Made by a program: the position numbers and the translations under genes
From: Thecamonas trahens ATCC 50062
Lineage: Eukaryota > Apusozoa > Apusomonadida > Apusomonadidae
Direction: 5' to 3'
NCBI RefSeq assembly: GCF_000142905.1
Contig: NW_013657657.1
Span: forward strand, 177,105 to 241,104
Length of the DNA: 64,000 nt
Shown: positions 51,361 to 61,734 of the stretch, in pieces
Numbering within the stretch: the first letter of the stretch is position 1
Layout of the letters: each line of letters begins with the position of its first letter
Notes under the pieces: model-generated
Told to the model about the DNA's origin: nothing
Seen by the model: the letters and a program-made list of their open reading frames with translations, nothing else
Databases searched by the model: none

Positions 51361-53753
51361 ATGCTGAGGACACTCCGGTCATCGTCGTCGTCGTCGTCGA
51401 CGGGAAGCATAGCGGCTTTGCCGAGGTCTGCGTCGACTTGTTCGTCGGATGGTGGCTCGCCGTTCCCCCTGCCGGCAAGCACGGCAGGCGGCCGCAGAGC
51501 GCGTGGCGGTGCGGCGGCAGAAGCAGGAGTCGGGGCGGGGACTGTGGCTGGGCTAGGGGATGGTGCCGGTGCTGGGGCTGCAGCTGGAGTGACGGCAGCA
51601 ACGCCGCTGCTGGCGGGAAGCGGGCGCGGCGGAGGCGGTGATGGCGAGCTGGGCCTCGGGCTCGGGCTCGCCGGTGAGGGCGGCGGCGGCTACGGGCTCG
51701 CTGGTGGGGACGAGGTGCTGGTGCTGGAGCGGCGAAAGGCGCCGCTGGTGGCGTCGTGCATGGCCGTGGTGGCACGGTTCAAGTTCCGACTCGGGCTGAC
51801 GGCCGGCGTGCTGGCGCTGCTGCTTGTGGGCGCGGTCTTCTTCTCGTCGGCGTCGTCGGCCGAGACAGAACCGGGCGACGAGCTGATCGGCGTCGGGCGT
51901 GGCATGCCGTACAAGTGGATGGTGGACATGTCCGGCCCGCTAGCATACTTTAAGGTTGTCGTCACCGGGCCGCCGCGCGAAAAGCTAGGTGGGAGTGGGA
52001 ACGCCACGGGCTCGGCCGTCCACATCGACGTGGCGCTCATTGCGGTGGTGGACGGGGTGGAGAGCGCGGTCGGCGACGCTTGGCGGATTGAGCTCGAGAG
52101 CGAGGAGTCGACCGAAGAGGAGAAACGGATTCCCGGGCCCGACACGCATTTTGACGCGCTGCCGGGCGCGCCGTACCTGTTCTTTGAGATCTCGACCAAC
52201 TCGCCGACCCCGATCGGCCTGCAGCTGCATGTGGTGCAGCTCTCCGAGGCCGCGGCGTACCAGGTCCTGTTTGCCGCTGTCATTCTTGTGGTCGTCTACG
52301 TCTTTATCGTCTTTGAGCTCCTGCATCGGGTCATTGCCGCCATGCTCGGCTCGTTCATTACGCTCGCCACGCTGGCGGCGATCGACGAGCGGCCATCGCT
52401 CGAGACCATCATCGGGTGGATCGAGTACGAGACTGTGTGCCTCTTGTTTGGCATGATGGTCATGGTGGGTATTTTCTCGACAACCGGCTTCTTCGAGTGG
52501 GTGGCGGTCAAAGCGTACAAGTTCTCCAACGGCGACATCAACCGCCTTGTGGTTGTCCTCTGTGTCTTTACGGCCATTCTCTCGGCGTTTCTGGACAACG
52601 TGACCACCATCCTTCTTCTCACTCCGGTCACCATCCAGCTCTGCACGGTGCTTTCGATCGATCCGGTGCCGCTGCTGGTGGCCGAGGTTGTCTTTTCTAA
52701 CATTGGTGGGACGGCAACCGCCATCGGCGACCCACCCAACGTCATCATTGTCTCAGACTCGCGGGTCTCGGCCGCTGGGGTCGGCTTTCTGGACTTGACG
52801 CTCAACCTCGCACCCGGAGCCATTTTGGCGACGCTCGCGGCGTATGTCTTCCTCAAGTGGCAGTACGGCGGGCTGTTTGACAACGTCAAGCCGCTCACGC
52901 CGCTGGAGCAAGAAGTGGAGGTCTGGCGCAAGACGCTGAAACGGACGCCGGTCGGCTCGACGCCCGAGGAGGCGCGGGTCCGCGAGCTTCTTGTGGCGCA
53001 CATTGAGCAGCTCGAGGATCTGGTGGCGGCCGAGGCGAACGAGGGCGGCGGCGGCAACGTGTCGATTGCGGCGCTCGAGGCCAAGTACAAGATCCACGAC
53101 GCACCGCTGTTTGTCTCGTGCGCCACCGTTCTCTTTGTGGTTATTCTCCTCTTCTTCCTCCAGTCTGTGTTCAAGATCAATCTCAACTTGGCGTGGATCT
53201 CCATCCTGGGCGCGCTGACAATGCTCATCGTCTCTGGCATCCACGACATTGAGGAGGTTCTGGAAAAGGTCGAGTGGGGCACGCTCCTCTTTTTGCCTCG
53301 CTCTTCATCCTCATGGAGGGTCTCGGCGAGCTCGGGCTCATCACGTACATTGGCGACGTCACGTCCGAGGCCATCAAGTCGGTGCCCGCCCAGTCGCGGC
53401 TCGCCGTTGCGCTACTGCTCATCCTCTGGATCTCTGCGCTTGTCTCGTCGTTCCTCGACAACATCCCGTTTGTGACAGCCATGATTCCGGTGGTTCTCCA
53501 GCTCGGCTCGGACCCAGAGGTGAACCTCCCACTGGCGCCGCTGGTCTACGCACTTGCCTTTGGCTCGTGCATGGGCGGCAACGGCACCCTCATCGGTGCG
53601 TCGGCAAACGTGGTTGCTGCCGGTCTTGCCCTGCAGGCTGGCCACGACATCTCGTTCAACCGCTACTTCCGGACAGGCTTTCCGGTCATGATTGTGAGCG
53701 TATGCGTGGTGAGCCTTTACCTCATGGTGGTTCACGTCTGGATCCTGGGCTGA
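51361..53753 (+). CDS. P-protein (OCA2)/ArsB-NhaD-type transporter; one frameshift
   Basis: 797 residues if one base missing from the T run at 53290-53294 is allowed for. N-terminal 130 residues are Ser/Ala/Gly-rich. One transmembrane helix (about 145-165) is followed by a luminal region of about 130 residues, as in animal P protein. A 12-helix core follows. Motifs include ETIIGWIEYETVCLLFGMMV, AFLDNVTTILLLTPVTI, NIGGTATAIGDPPNVIIVSD, and after the shift SSFLDNIPFVTAMIPVVLQL and GGNGTLIGASANVVAAGLAL. These are the duplicated signatures of the OCA2 / citrate-type ion transporter superfamily. OCA2 controls melanosome chloride and pH; here an intracellular-organelle anion transporter is inferred. 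The ORF is read in frame 1 to VEWGTLLF and then in the next frame. The ATG at 51361 is the first in frame. Confidence 0.85.
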
Positions 53754-54012
53754 TGAGAGGTCTTGCACAGTTACACACAACCCGCGAGTAAATATGTGCA
53801 ACTTGTGTTTGTTGGTAGGATAAGAGAGACGGCGAGAGCTTGGGGTTGGTTGTTTGTTTGTTGGTACACTCTGTCGCATGTCGGCTCCGACGACGGTGTG
53901 TCATCGCCGCGGACGGAGGCGGCAACGGCACGGCAAGACACGGCAAGACAGGGCAAGGCAGGGCTTGGGCGCGAAACCGGGAGTTCGACAGTAGCGGCAG
54001 GGAGGGAGGCAT

Positions 54013-56075
54013 CTACTCGTAGTACTCGTACTCCTCCTCGTCGTCATAGTACTCGTACTCGGCAGCAGCGACAGGGGCGGCATCGTTGGACGCCTTCTTG
54101 GTCGAAGTCGGGCTGTCGCCGCGGTTGGTCGAGTCGCCGACGCGGTAGAGCCAGCCCAGAGCAAAGAACGGGATGGAGGCGCCGGCGGCGAGAACGCCGA
54201 TGGCCAGGTCGTACTTGTAGGCGCCGTCGCCAAAGAGCAGCTCGTTGTTGTAGATCATCTCCGAGTCAAAGGCATGGAGGATGCCGACAATGGCAGCGAC
54301 GAGAACCGGGGCGATAAAGGCAAACGGACGAACGCCAGAGACGAGCTCCATAAAGACAATGGGCATGCCGAGGCCGAGGGACATGATCGGCGTGAGGGCG
54401 ACGTTGGAGACGTCGACGAGCCAGTCGTCACCAATGGCAAAGACACCGACGCCGACAACAGTGAAGAAGACCATGGCGAAGCGGGCGTACTTGACGCGGG
54501 CCGGGTCGACGGCAGCCTTGGAGAACGGCGACACGGGCTTGTGCTTGTCACCAAAGATGCCGGCGAGGTCAAAGGCCACAAACTGGCCAGCCGAGACCAG
54601 GGTAGCGGTGAGGGCGGTGACGCAGAGAATGAGCTGACCGTAGCCGATCATGGCATAGGTCAGGTTGTCAAAAGCAAAGAGCGAGTAGTAGGTCGGCAGA
54701 ATACCGCTCCACACCGAGCCGGTGCTCTGCACAACCTGGAGGAAGGCATGGAGGCCGGCGGTCGAGTGAGCAGCAATGACAACGATGGCAGCGACAAAGG
54801 CCGAGCAAAAGGCCCACGCCATCTTGAGCGGCGACGCGAGGAACGCGTGGTCCATGATGACCGGGTCGTGCCACGGGTAGGCAAACAGGCCCTGGATACC
54901 GGTGAGAATGAGGAGGTCCATGCCGTACAGCTGCGAGTCGGGCGTCTTGATCGAGAGGGACATGTAGTCGACGCACGAGGCCTCGCTGCGGTTGCACAGC
55001 TCGACATCTTGCAGAGCGAGGACAACCACAAGAACAAACGAGAGCGCAGCGGCGACAAGCATCGACCAGCGGCGGCCGCCCGTCATCGCCGCCACAAGCG
55101 GAATGCCGGCGAGGAGGCCGACGGCAATCCAGTAGTCGGTGTTCCGCTGCGACGAGACATCAGCGAGCGAGACGCCCGTCGTGACGACGGACGCCTCAGT
55201 CTGCGAGTAGGCGCCGGCCGCACCAAACATGGCGGCGCCGGCGGCAATGTTCTGCCAAACGAGCTGGTGGATGCGGTAAGCAAAGATGAGCGCGTAGAGA
55301 ACGCAGGCGTAGACGCCGTAGCGGTCGTGGACAGCCTCAAAGATCGATGTGTAGCCGTAGTTGGTGCGGAGGCGGTAGACCACAACGGCGACGACAAGGA
55401 AGCCGACAAACCAGCCGGTGTAGGCCATGGCGCCGATGGCGCCCCAACGCGAGGCCTCGAGGCCCGAGCTGGCCACAATGTACCCGGTGACGGTGCCCAT
55501 GACGAGCGAGAGCGTGGTGAGCACGTAGCCCGGCTTGGAGGCGGGCGTGGCACGCGGCGAGGTCGGCACAGCTGCGGCAGCCGGTGCCGGCGCTGCCTCC
55601 TCGTCGTCGTAGTAGTACTGGTACTCGTCAGACTCCTCGTACACGTACTCGTACTGCTGCTCCTGCTCCTCCGAGTAGTACTCGTACTCGCCCTCGTCCG
55701 AGTAGTACTCGTACTCGCCCTCGGGCTCGGTACCGTACACGGCCCGGCCTTGTCGTCAGCACCTGCAGCGCCGACCACGGGCACGGCGTAGCCAAGGAAG
55801 AACGATGCCGGGTAGATGAGGTGCGGGAACGGCGCGAGCGCCAGGAGCACCAGGCCCACAAACAGCATGCCCTGCCACATCAGCTGCTCCTTGACGTAGT
55901 TGGTCTCAGTGTCCGGCAGGAGAAAGTACAGCACAAGCTCGGTGGCGATGATCGCCACCGCCACAAAGTAGGTGCGAACGTTGAGGAACATGGCCTTGAT
56001 ATGCTCACCGTCACACCCGTACCCAAGGTACCCGAGCGGACGCCCGCAGCAGGACCCATCCTCACCTCCAGCCAT
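54013..56075 (-). CDS. SSS-like (SLC5-related) symporter with Tyr-acidic linkers; one frameshift
   Basis: About 687 residues if one base is missing near 55738-55752. The first 110 residues (from the ATG at 56075) have three hydrophobic segments, for example FVAVAIIATELVLYFLLPD and GMLFVGLVLLALAPFPHLIY. A striking Tyr/Glu/Asp linker follows (GEYEYYSDEGEYEYYSEE, then YQYYYDDEE). A multi-helix core follows with LRTNYGYTSIFEAVHDRYG, LVWQNIAAGAAMFGA and YPWHDPVIMDHAFLASPLKM, which resembles the YP..DP...D..FL motif of sodium/solute symporters. The C terminus ends with EYEYYDDEEEYEYYE, like the linker. Solute is unknown. There is no ATG before the core in the second frame, so the two parts must be one gene, or the true start is a non-ATG codon. 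Confidence 0.65.
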
Positions 56076-57210
56076 CTTCAGTCGTGCGAGCAAAATGTGA
56101 GTGGGGAGTGTCTGCGACGAGTGTCGGCTGGTAGAGAGAGAGAGGGGGGGGGGGAGAAGATGGAGGGAGAAAGGGACTAGGACCCGCTGGGGCAGGGCCT
56201 GGCTGGAGGGGCTGGGCCACCGACCGCGCCCAGCAAAACGGCCACAAAATTAGTGACATTGGCCAACTGCCTCCGCCAACGGTCGTTTGATCAAGAGCGC
56301 CAGCATCCCAGAGTGGGGGGGGGGGGGGGGAGAGAGGGACAACGGCGGGTGTAGGTAGCGGGTGCAGAGGGGAGGTATGGCAGAAGAGAGCTTGCCATGT
56401 GGATGTATATGTCATGGATGTGGTCTTTGGGTGGTGTCCAGGACTCTGGCTGTGGTGGTGGCGCCAGTGTAGCCTTAATTGGGGTGCACTTCTAGGTGGC
56501 TTCCGGGCGGCTGGAGAGGGAGCGTGGGAGCGTTTCCTCGGCTGGGCTGGAAAAATGTATGGAGAACATGTATAGCCATGGCGATGGGAAGAAGAGAAGC
56601 CCAGAGAAGGAGAGGGTATAGCAAGAGGGAGGGAGTGGGAGGGGGAGATGAAGGGGGCTAGGGTATTGGGTGGCTCTTGGTGGACATGGCTAGAGTCGCG
56701 GGAGTGGGGGCGGGGAAGTGGAAAAGGCTCCCTCGGGGTGGCGTACATTCAACAAGCGCGGGAGAGAGGTTCAACCGTCAATTCGAACACTTTGGTTTGG
56801 ACGGTCTCTTGGCTGGTTGCCGCGCCCCCCCCTCCCCATTAATGGCAACGAATCCAATGATTCATATTGATTGAAGAACCTTACATTCATGGAACCTCCC
56901 CCCACACACATCCTTCCTAGCCTTCCAAAGATGTTGGAGACTCTACCGATGATGCCCATAATCCAGGTGGTGGTGGATAGGAGGGGAGATGGGATACACG
57001 ACATACGGCATGTTGTTCTGTTGCTTCTGCCGCCAAGACAAGGTCCGTGTCGGGTAGGGACACCGTGGCGCTGCCAGGCTCGGGTCGTGACAAAGTTGAT
57101 GCGTTGCGGCGTCGTTGGCGGTGATTCGGCGCATTCACGCGTCGACGATGTTCTCAACCACCTGTCGTTGCTATAGGCAAGACTTGCACACACACGCATA
57201 CACGGCAACG
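56076..57210. other. Intergenic region, symporter / NEK kinase
   Basis: About 1.1 kb between divergent starts. It contains a polyG tract at about 56318-56331 and purine-rich sequence, and no ORF or RNA gene I can support. Confidence 0.55.
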
Positions 57211-58902
57211 ATGGTCAAGGGAGAACGGTCCGTGAGCGGCTACACCAACATGGCAGACAAGGCCGCGGACAAGTACATTCAGGTCCGCAAGATTGGCGCC
57301 GGCGCCTTTGGTGAGGTTCACGTCGTTGTGTTGCGTGACGACGTCGCAGGCGACGGCCGGCCGCGGCTGGTGCGCAAGACGATTCCACTTGCAGGCGGGT
57401 GTGGGAGCGGGCGGCGCGACAACAAGAAGACAGAGGCTGCAGAGGCGGCACGCGAGGTGCGACTTCTCGCCCAGCTCGACCATCCGCACATTGTTCAATT
57501 TGTCGAAGCGGTGCGGAATGCCGAGGCCATGCAGATCGTGATGGAGTACTGCCCGGGCGGGGATCTTGCGGGCGTCATTGCAAAGGCACGCAAGGCGCGG
57601 GCGCCGCAAGTCGGATTTTCTGAGGCGCGCATCATGCGGTGGACGTGGCAGATCGGCTCGGCGCTCGAGTACCTCCACGCCCGGCGCATTCTCCACCGCG
57701 ACCTGAAGGCTCACAACGTGTTTGTCACTGCGAGCGGCGATGTCAAGCTCGGCGACTTTGGCATTGCGCGCCGCCTAGCCTCTCACGACTTGGCATCGAC
57801 CATGATCGGCACGCCACTGTACATGGCGCCCGAGGTGCTGGCCGGCAAGCCGTACGGCTTCAAGTCGGACGTCTGGTCGCTCGGCTGCATCGTCTATGAA
57901 CTTGCTTCGTTCAAGCACATTGTGTCGGCACGGTCGCTGCCCGAGCTGCGCGCCAAGGTCCTCCGCGGCGCCATTCCGGGCATTGGGCCACAGTACTCCC
58001 GCGAGTTTCGCTGCCTTGTCCGCAGCCTGCTCTCGCGGAGTGTCGCGTCGCGGCCAACTATCGCCAAGGTCATGCAGAGCGACGCAGTCCGCACCTGGGC
58101 ACCTGCTCCGCTCCGGCGATCCAAGTCGGAACCGGCCCGAAACATTGTCTCTCGCGTTGCTGCGCCACGGGCTAGACGGCGGGCGAGCCTCAGCGGCGGG
58201 AGCGTGCCCGGCTGTGCGCCGGGTCGCGCGGCTAAAGCCGCAGCCGTAGCCTCCGCGCAGCAGCCTGTTCCGGATCCGCCGCAAAACGCGCGAGATGCGG
58301 TTCTCGCCCGCAAAGAGGCCCGGCGGCGTGCTGACGAGGCCGCGAGGCTGGCGGATCTGGAGGCTGCCCGCCGCGAGTACTTTGAAGAACGGATCGATGC
58401 CCGGGCCCGCAAGTGGGGCGCGCAGCCGCGCAGCCGTCGTCGGCGACAGTGGATGCCGCCGCAGCCAACACCGCGCCTTCCGGTCATCGCCGACACCCGC
58501 GCGCCGTCGCCGGTTGTGGCGTGGGAAGCGGCCGAGCCCGTCGGAGAGCAGCTAGTCCAGCCGGAGCCAATCTCAAGCGACCGGCGGCCGCGATATGCAC
58601 CATCAGCGGCGCCAGACTCGCCGTCGGCGTGGGCTGAGTTCCCGGCTGTCGCCGGACGGCTCCAGTCGCGAGTGCAGCAGCTGCGACATCGACTCGCGAG
58701 CCTCGTGGGCAACAACGCCAGCGTTGTCGCCGAGCGCGCCATGTGCAGCCTGGCGCCTGAAGCGGTCTCGACTCTCGGCCTGCACGCGCTCGACGACCCA
58801 GGCATTGCTGCCATTGTGACCGGGGCGCGGACGCCGGCAGCGGCCGAGAACGCGCTCGAGGTTGCCCGCCAGCTACGGTTCTTGCAGCTGTATGTGTCGT
58901 GA
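57211..58902 (+). CDS. NEK-family serine/threonine protein kinase
   Basis: 563 residues from the ATG at 57211; a Met at 57250 is closer to the domain. The kinase domain (about 25-290) has GAGAFGEVHVVVLRD (P-loop), LVRKTIPLAG (Lys), AAREVRLLAQLDHPHIVQF, YCPGGDLAGVI (hinge), HRDLKAHNVFVTASGDVKLG, DFGIARRL, GTPLYMAPEVLAG and SDVWSLGCIVYELASFKH. The last motif and ILR-like VLRGAIPGI with RPT are NEK-type. The C-terminal 270 residues are Arg/Ala/Pro-rich with a helix RKEARRRADEAARLADLEAA. NEK kinases act on centrosomes, cilia and mitosis. It is transcribed away from the symporter and ends 18 bp from the convergent LCAT-like gene. Confidence 0.88.
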   Translation: MVKGERSVSGYTNMADKAADKYIQVRKIGAGAFGEVHVVVLRDDVAGDGRPRLVRKTIPLAGGCGSGRRDNKKTEAAEAAREVRLLAQLDHPHIVQFVEAVRNAEAMQIVMEYCPGGDLAGVIAKARKARAPQVGFSEARIMRWTWQIGSALEYLHARRILHRDLKAHNVFVTASGDVKLGDFGIARRLASHDLASTMIGTPLYMAPEVLAGKPYGFKSDVWSLGCIVYELASFKHIVSARSLPELRAKVLRGAIPGIGPQYSREFRCLVRSLLSRSVASRPTIAKVMQSDAVRTWAPAPLRRSKSEPARNIVSRVAAPRARRRASLSGGSVPGCAPGRAAKAAAVASAQQPVPDPPQNARDAVLARKEARRRADEAARLADLEAARREYFEERIDARARKWGAQPRSRRRRQWMPPQPTPRLPVIADTRAPSPVVAWEAAEPVGEQLVQPEPISSDRRPRYAPSAAPDSPSAWAEFPAVAGRLQSRVQQLRHRLASLVGNNASVVAERAMCSLAPEAVSTLGLHALDDPGIAAIVTGARTPAAAENALEVARQLRFLQLYVS

Positions 58903-58920
58903 GACTCGCGAAAGAGAGCA

Positions 58921-60902
58921 TTAGACAGAGCGGAAGCCCATAAAGGCAGCAAAGACAGCGGGTGCAAAGAGGAGTTCGACGTGGTTGTAGCCAAAGGCGT
59001 GTGCGCCGGCCACGAGGTGGTCCGGGTAGCCCGAGCCGACCGCCGACGAGACGGTAACGAGCATGTCGCCGGAGCGGCTCGTCGCCGACCGCGGCTCGGC
59101 GTCGACCAGGGCAGCCTCGGAAGGGACGGCGTCGCGAAAGACCAGACCAGCAGGCGTCGGGATGCCATCGCCGTAGAGCACCAGCTGGCGGACGCCGTGG
59201 ATGTCTGCCGCAGCAGCCTGCGCCTTGCGCATAGCTCGGCGCGAGTCCATGGCCCGGTCATAGAGATTCCGCCGAAAGGCAGTGGCGCCGAGCTCGGACG
59301 TTGCCCGCTCGAGCAGTGCCACAATGTCGGCGTCATTAGTGAGCCGAACCGGACGCTGGCCCTCGAGCTGGTAGGCAAGCCAGGGCGCTTGATCGTCGCC
59401 CCAGGTGGCGCCAGGCACCGCAAGCGTCTCGTACAAGATCGGTGCCTTGATGGCCATGTTGCGGACAACCTTCGGTCGAGGAGCGGAATCTGGAAGTTGT
59501 ACCCGCTGAGCGCGGCCTGCAACGCCTTGACCGGCGCGCCATTGAACGGCACGCCGATGGCGGTCCAGCTCTCAACAAGCTCTGCAGCGCGGTGTGGAGA
59601 GAAGGCCAGGAAGTACTGGGCTACAAGGCCGCCATACGAGTGGGTGATAAGATCAACCTTGGCTCCGTCGGCTGCTTCGACGGCCATCTCGAGAGAGCGC
59701 TCAAAGGCAGCCTGGGTCGAAGGCGCCCACGGCGCCTGCCGCCAGTCGTACGGCGCGCCAAACAGCGTTTTGCCGCGGGTGTAGCCGACGCGCTCAAGCC
59801 TGGCAATGAACGAGGCGTAGTATGGGACAAGGCCGCCAAGCGGGCCGACTCGACATAGGTGCTCGATAGCAGCGAGGCCGGCATCGCCTTCCTCGGGGCG
59901 GATGGTAAATTCGCCGTCGACCTCGCCGTGTGAGACATACTCGCAGGCGTCCCAGTCGTAATCGCCGCCGAGGTACTTTGTAAAGTGCGAGTTGAACTCG
60001 GTGAGTGAGAGATAGACATCGCGTGGGACGCCGGGAACCGATGACGACGACGACGACGGTGGGTACGCCATCAACCGCGAGCCGCCGACGCCCGGGACAA
60101 GGACGACCGGGCGCGGCGGAGGAGCGTTAGCTAGCGTCCCCAGCCACTTTTGCTCGACCGACTCGTCAAAGGTGTGCGAGACAAAGCGTGGGAGCATGGC
60201 GGCGGCAGCCTTGAACACCTCCAGCTCCTCGGCGTCGAGGCGAGTGGCCCGGGCAAGGTAGCCGTCGATGCGGGCGCGGGCGGTGGCAACGGCCTCGCGC
60301 GCCTCGGCTGGCATGGCCGCTGCCGAGCTGAGCCGATCCAAGAACCGTGAGGTCTCGAGCGCCTCGCTTAGCGCCGCAGGGCGCGGCGCAGCCTTGTGGA
60401 CTGCCAGCAGCATGGCCGAGACCCGCGCGCGGGCATCGGCAAGCGCCGGGTTTCCCGCCGCCGCCGACGACGCAGACTGCAGGCCAGCAACCAGCGAGGC
60501 CAGCCGAGACCGCAGCTCAGCACCCACCGCAGCCTTGCCGACGTCGATCCTGTCCGAGAACGAAGCCCAAGCCGCAGCAAGAGCCGATCGCGGTGCTTCA
60601 AGCGCGCCCGGGCGCTCGCCCAAGAGGGTGAAGAGGGTGCCTGGCGCCGCTGGCGTATCCTCCACCTCGAGCGTGTCTGGCAGCGCATCGGCCAGAAAGT
60701 GCGGCACATTGTAGCTTTGCGAGCTTTGTACGTCATCGGCGGAGGAAGGAGGAGCAGGAGAAGGGCGATCGGAGAGAGACGACGGGGGCGAGGTGGGAAG
60801 GGACGGAGCGGACGGGGCGGCGGGGAGCTGCGGCAGCGTCGTGCTCCGCCTCTGTGCAGCTAGTGTGCGGGCACACGCTGCGGCTGTTCGCCACCACACC
60901 AT
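58921..60902 (-). CDS. LCAT/PDAT-type acyltransferase (alpha/beta hydrolase); one frameshift
   Basis: About 660 residues if one base is missing near 59465-59482. A long Ala-rich N-terminal region (1-245) precedes the domain, with a start MVWWRTAAACARTLAAQRRS that looks like a mitochondrial or membrane targeting sequence. The hydrolase has PVVLVPGVGGSRLMAYP, LFGAPYDWRQAPW (family-typical), DLITHSYGGLVAQYFL (nucleophile Ser), GVPFNGAP, and after the shift LVLYGDGIPTPAGLVF (acid) and VAGAHAFGYNHVELLF (His). These are LCAT/PDAT family hallmarks. The reactions transfer an acyl chain from phospholipid to sterol or diacylglycerol. Frame 1 runs to FQIPLLDR and the second frame resumes VVRNMAIKAPILYETLA. 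The N-terminal extension is unusual for the family. Confidence 0.8.
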
Positions 60903-60975
60903 TGCCCTTCCTAGGCGACGGCTGGTGAGGGGTGAGAGGGGGGTGAGGGGTGGGGTGCGAAGAGGGGGGAAGGGT

Positions 60976-61436
60976 NNNNNNNNNNNNNNNNNNNNNNNNN
61001 NNNNNNNNNNNNNNNNNNNNNNNNNNNNNNNNNNNNNNNNNNNNNNNNNNNNNNNNNNNNNNNNNNNNNNNNNNNNNNNNNNNNNNNNNNNNNNNNNNNN
61101 NNNNNNNNNNNNNNNNNNNNNNNNNNNNNNNNNNNNNNNNNNNNNNNNNNNNNNNNNNNNNNNNNNNNNNNNNNNNNNNNNNNNNNNNNNNNNNNNNNNN
61201 NNNNNNNNNNNNNNNNNNNNNNNNNNNNNNNNNNNNNNNNNNNNNNNNNNNNNNNNNNNNNNNNNNNNNNNNNNNNNNNNNNNNNNNNNNNNNNNNNNNN
61301 NNNNNNNNNNNNNNNNNNNNNNNNNNNNNNNNNNNNNNNNNNNNNNNNNNNNNNNNNNNNNNNNNNNNNNNNNNNNNNNNNNNNNNNNNNNNNNNNNNNN
61401 NNNNNNNNNNNNNNNNNNNNNNNNNNNNNNNNNNNN
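60976..61436. other. Assembly gap (461 N) bordered by polyG
   Basis: A run of N from 60976 to 61436, immediately followed by G11 and preceded by a G-rich stretch. A homopolymer-driven sequencing failure is likely. The 298 bp to its right, up to the next gene, have no recognised feature. Confidence 0.95.
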
Positions 61437-61734
61437 GGGGGGGGGGGCGTGGCTGGGTGTATTGCACCAGATCTGAGTTTGGGAGAAGACATCAAGGCCC
61501 ATAGACCTGCCCCGATATGTGCGCGAGCACTGGTGCGGCTGGTTGGTGCAGGGCTGGGCCATGGTCAGGGCAGGGCAACACCACTCGTTGAGCGGTCGTC
61601 GACGCCAAGTTGAGCGTACACATGCGTCCCCTTGCTTGCAGTCTTGACTTCGATTGCACACTACGTATGTCGGCTGAGATCACGATCGCCGAATAGCCAG
61701 ACGAGCTAGTCATGCGGCCGGAGAAGACGAGCGA

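Noticed and set aside
60793-61504. ORFs across the N gap
   Set aside because: They consist of undetermined residues and low-complexity flanks.
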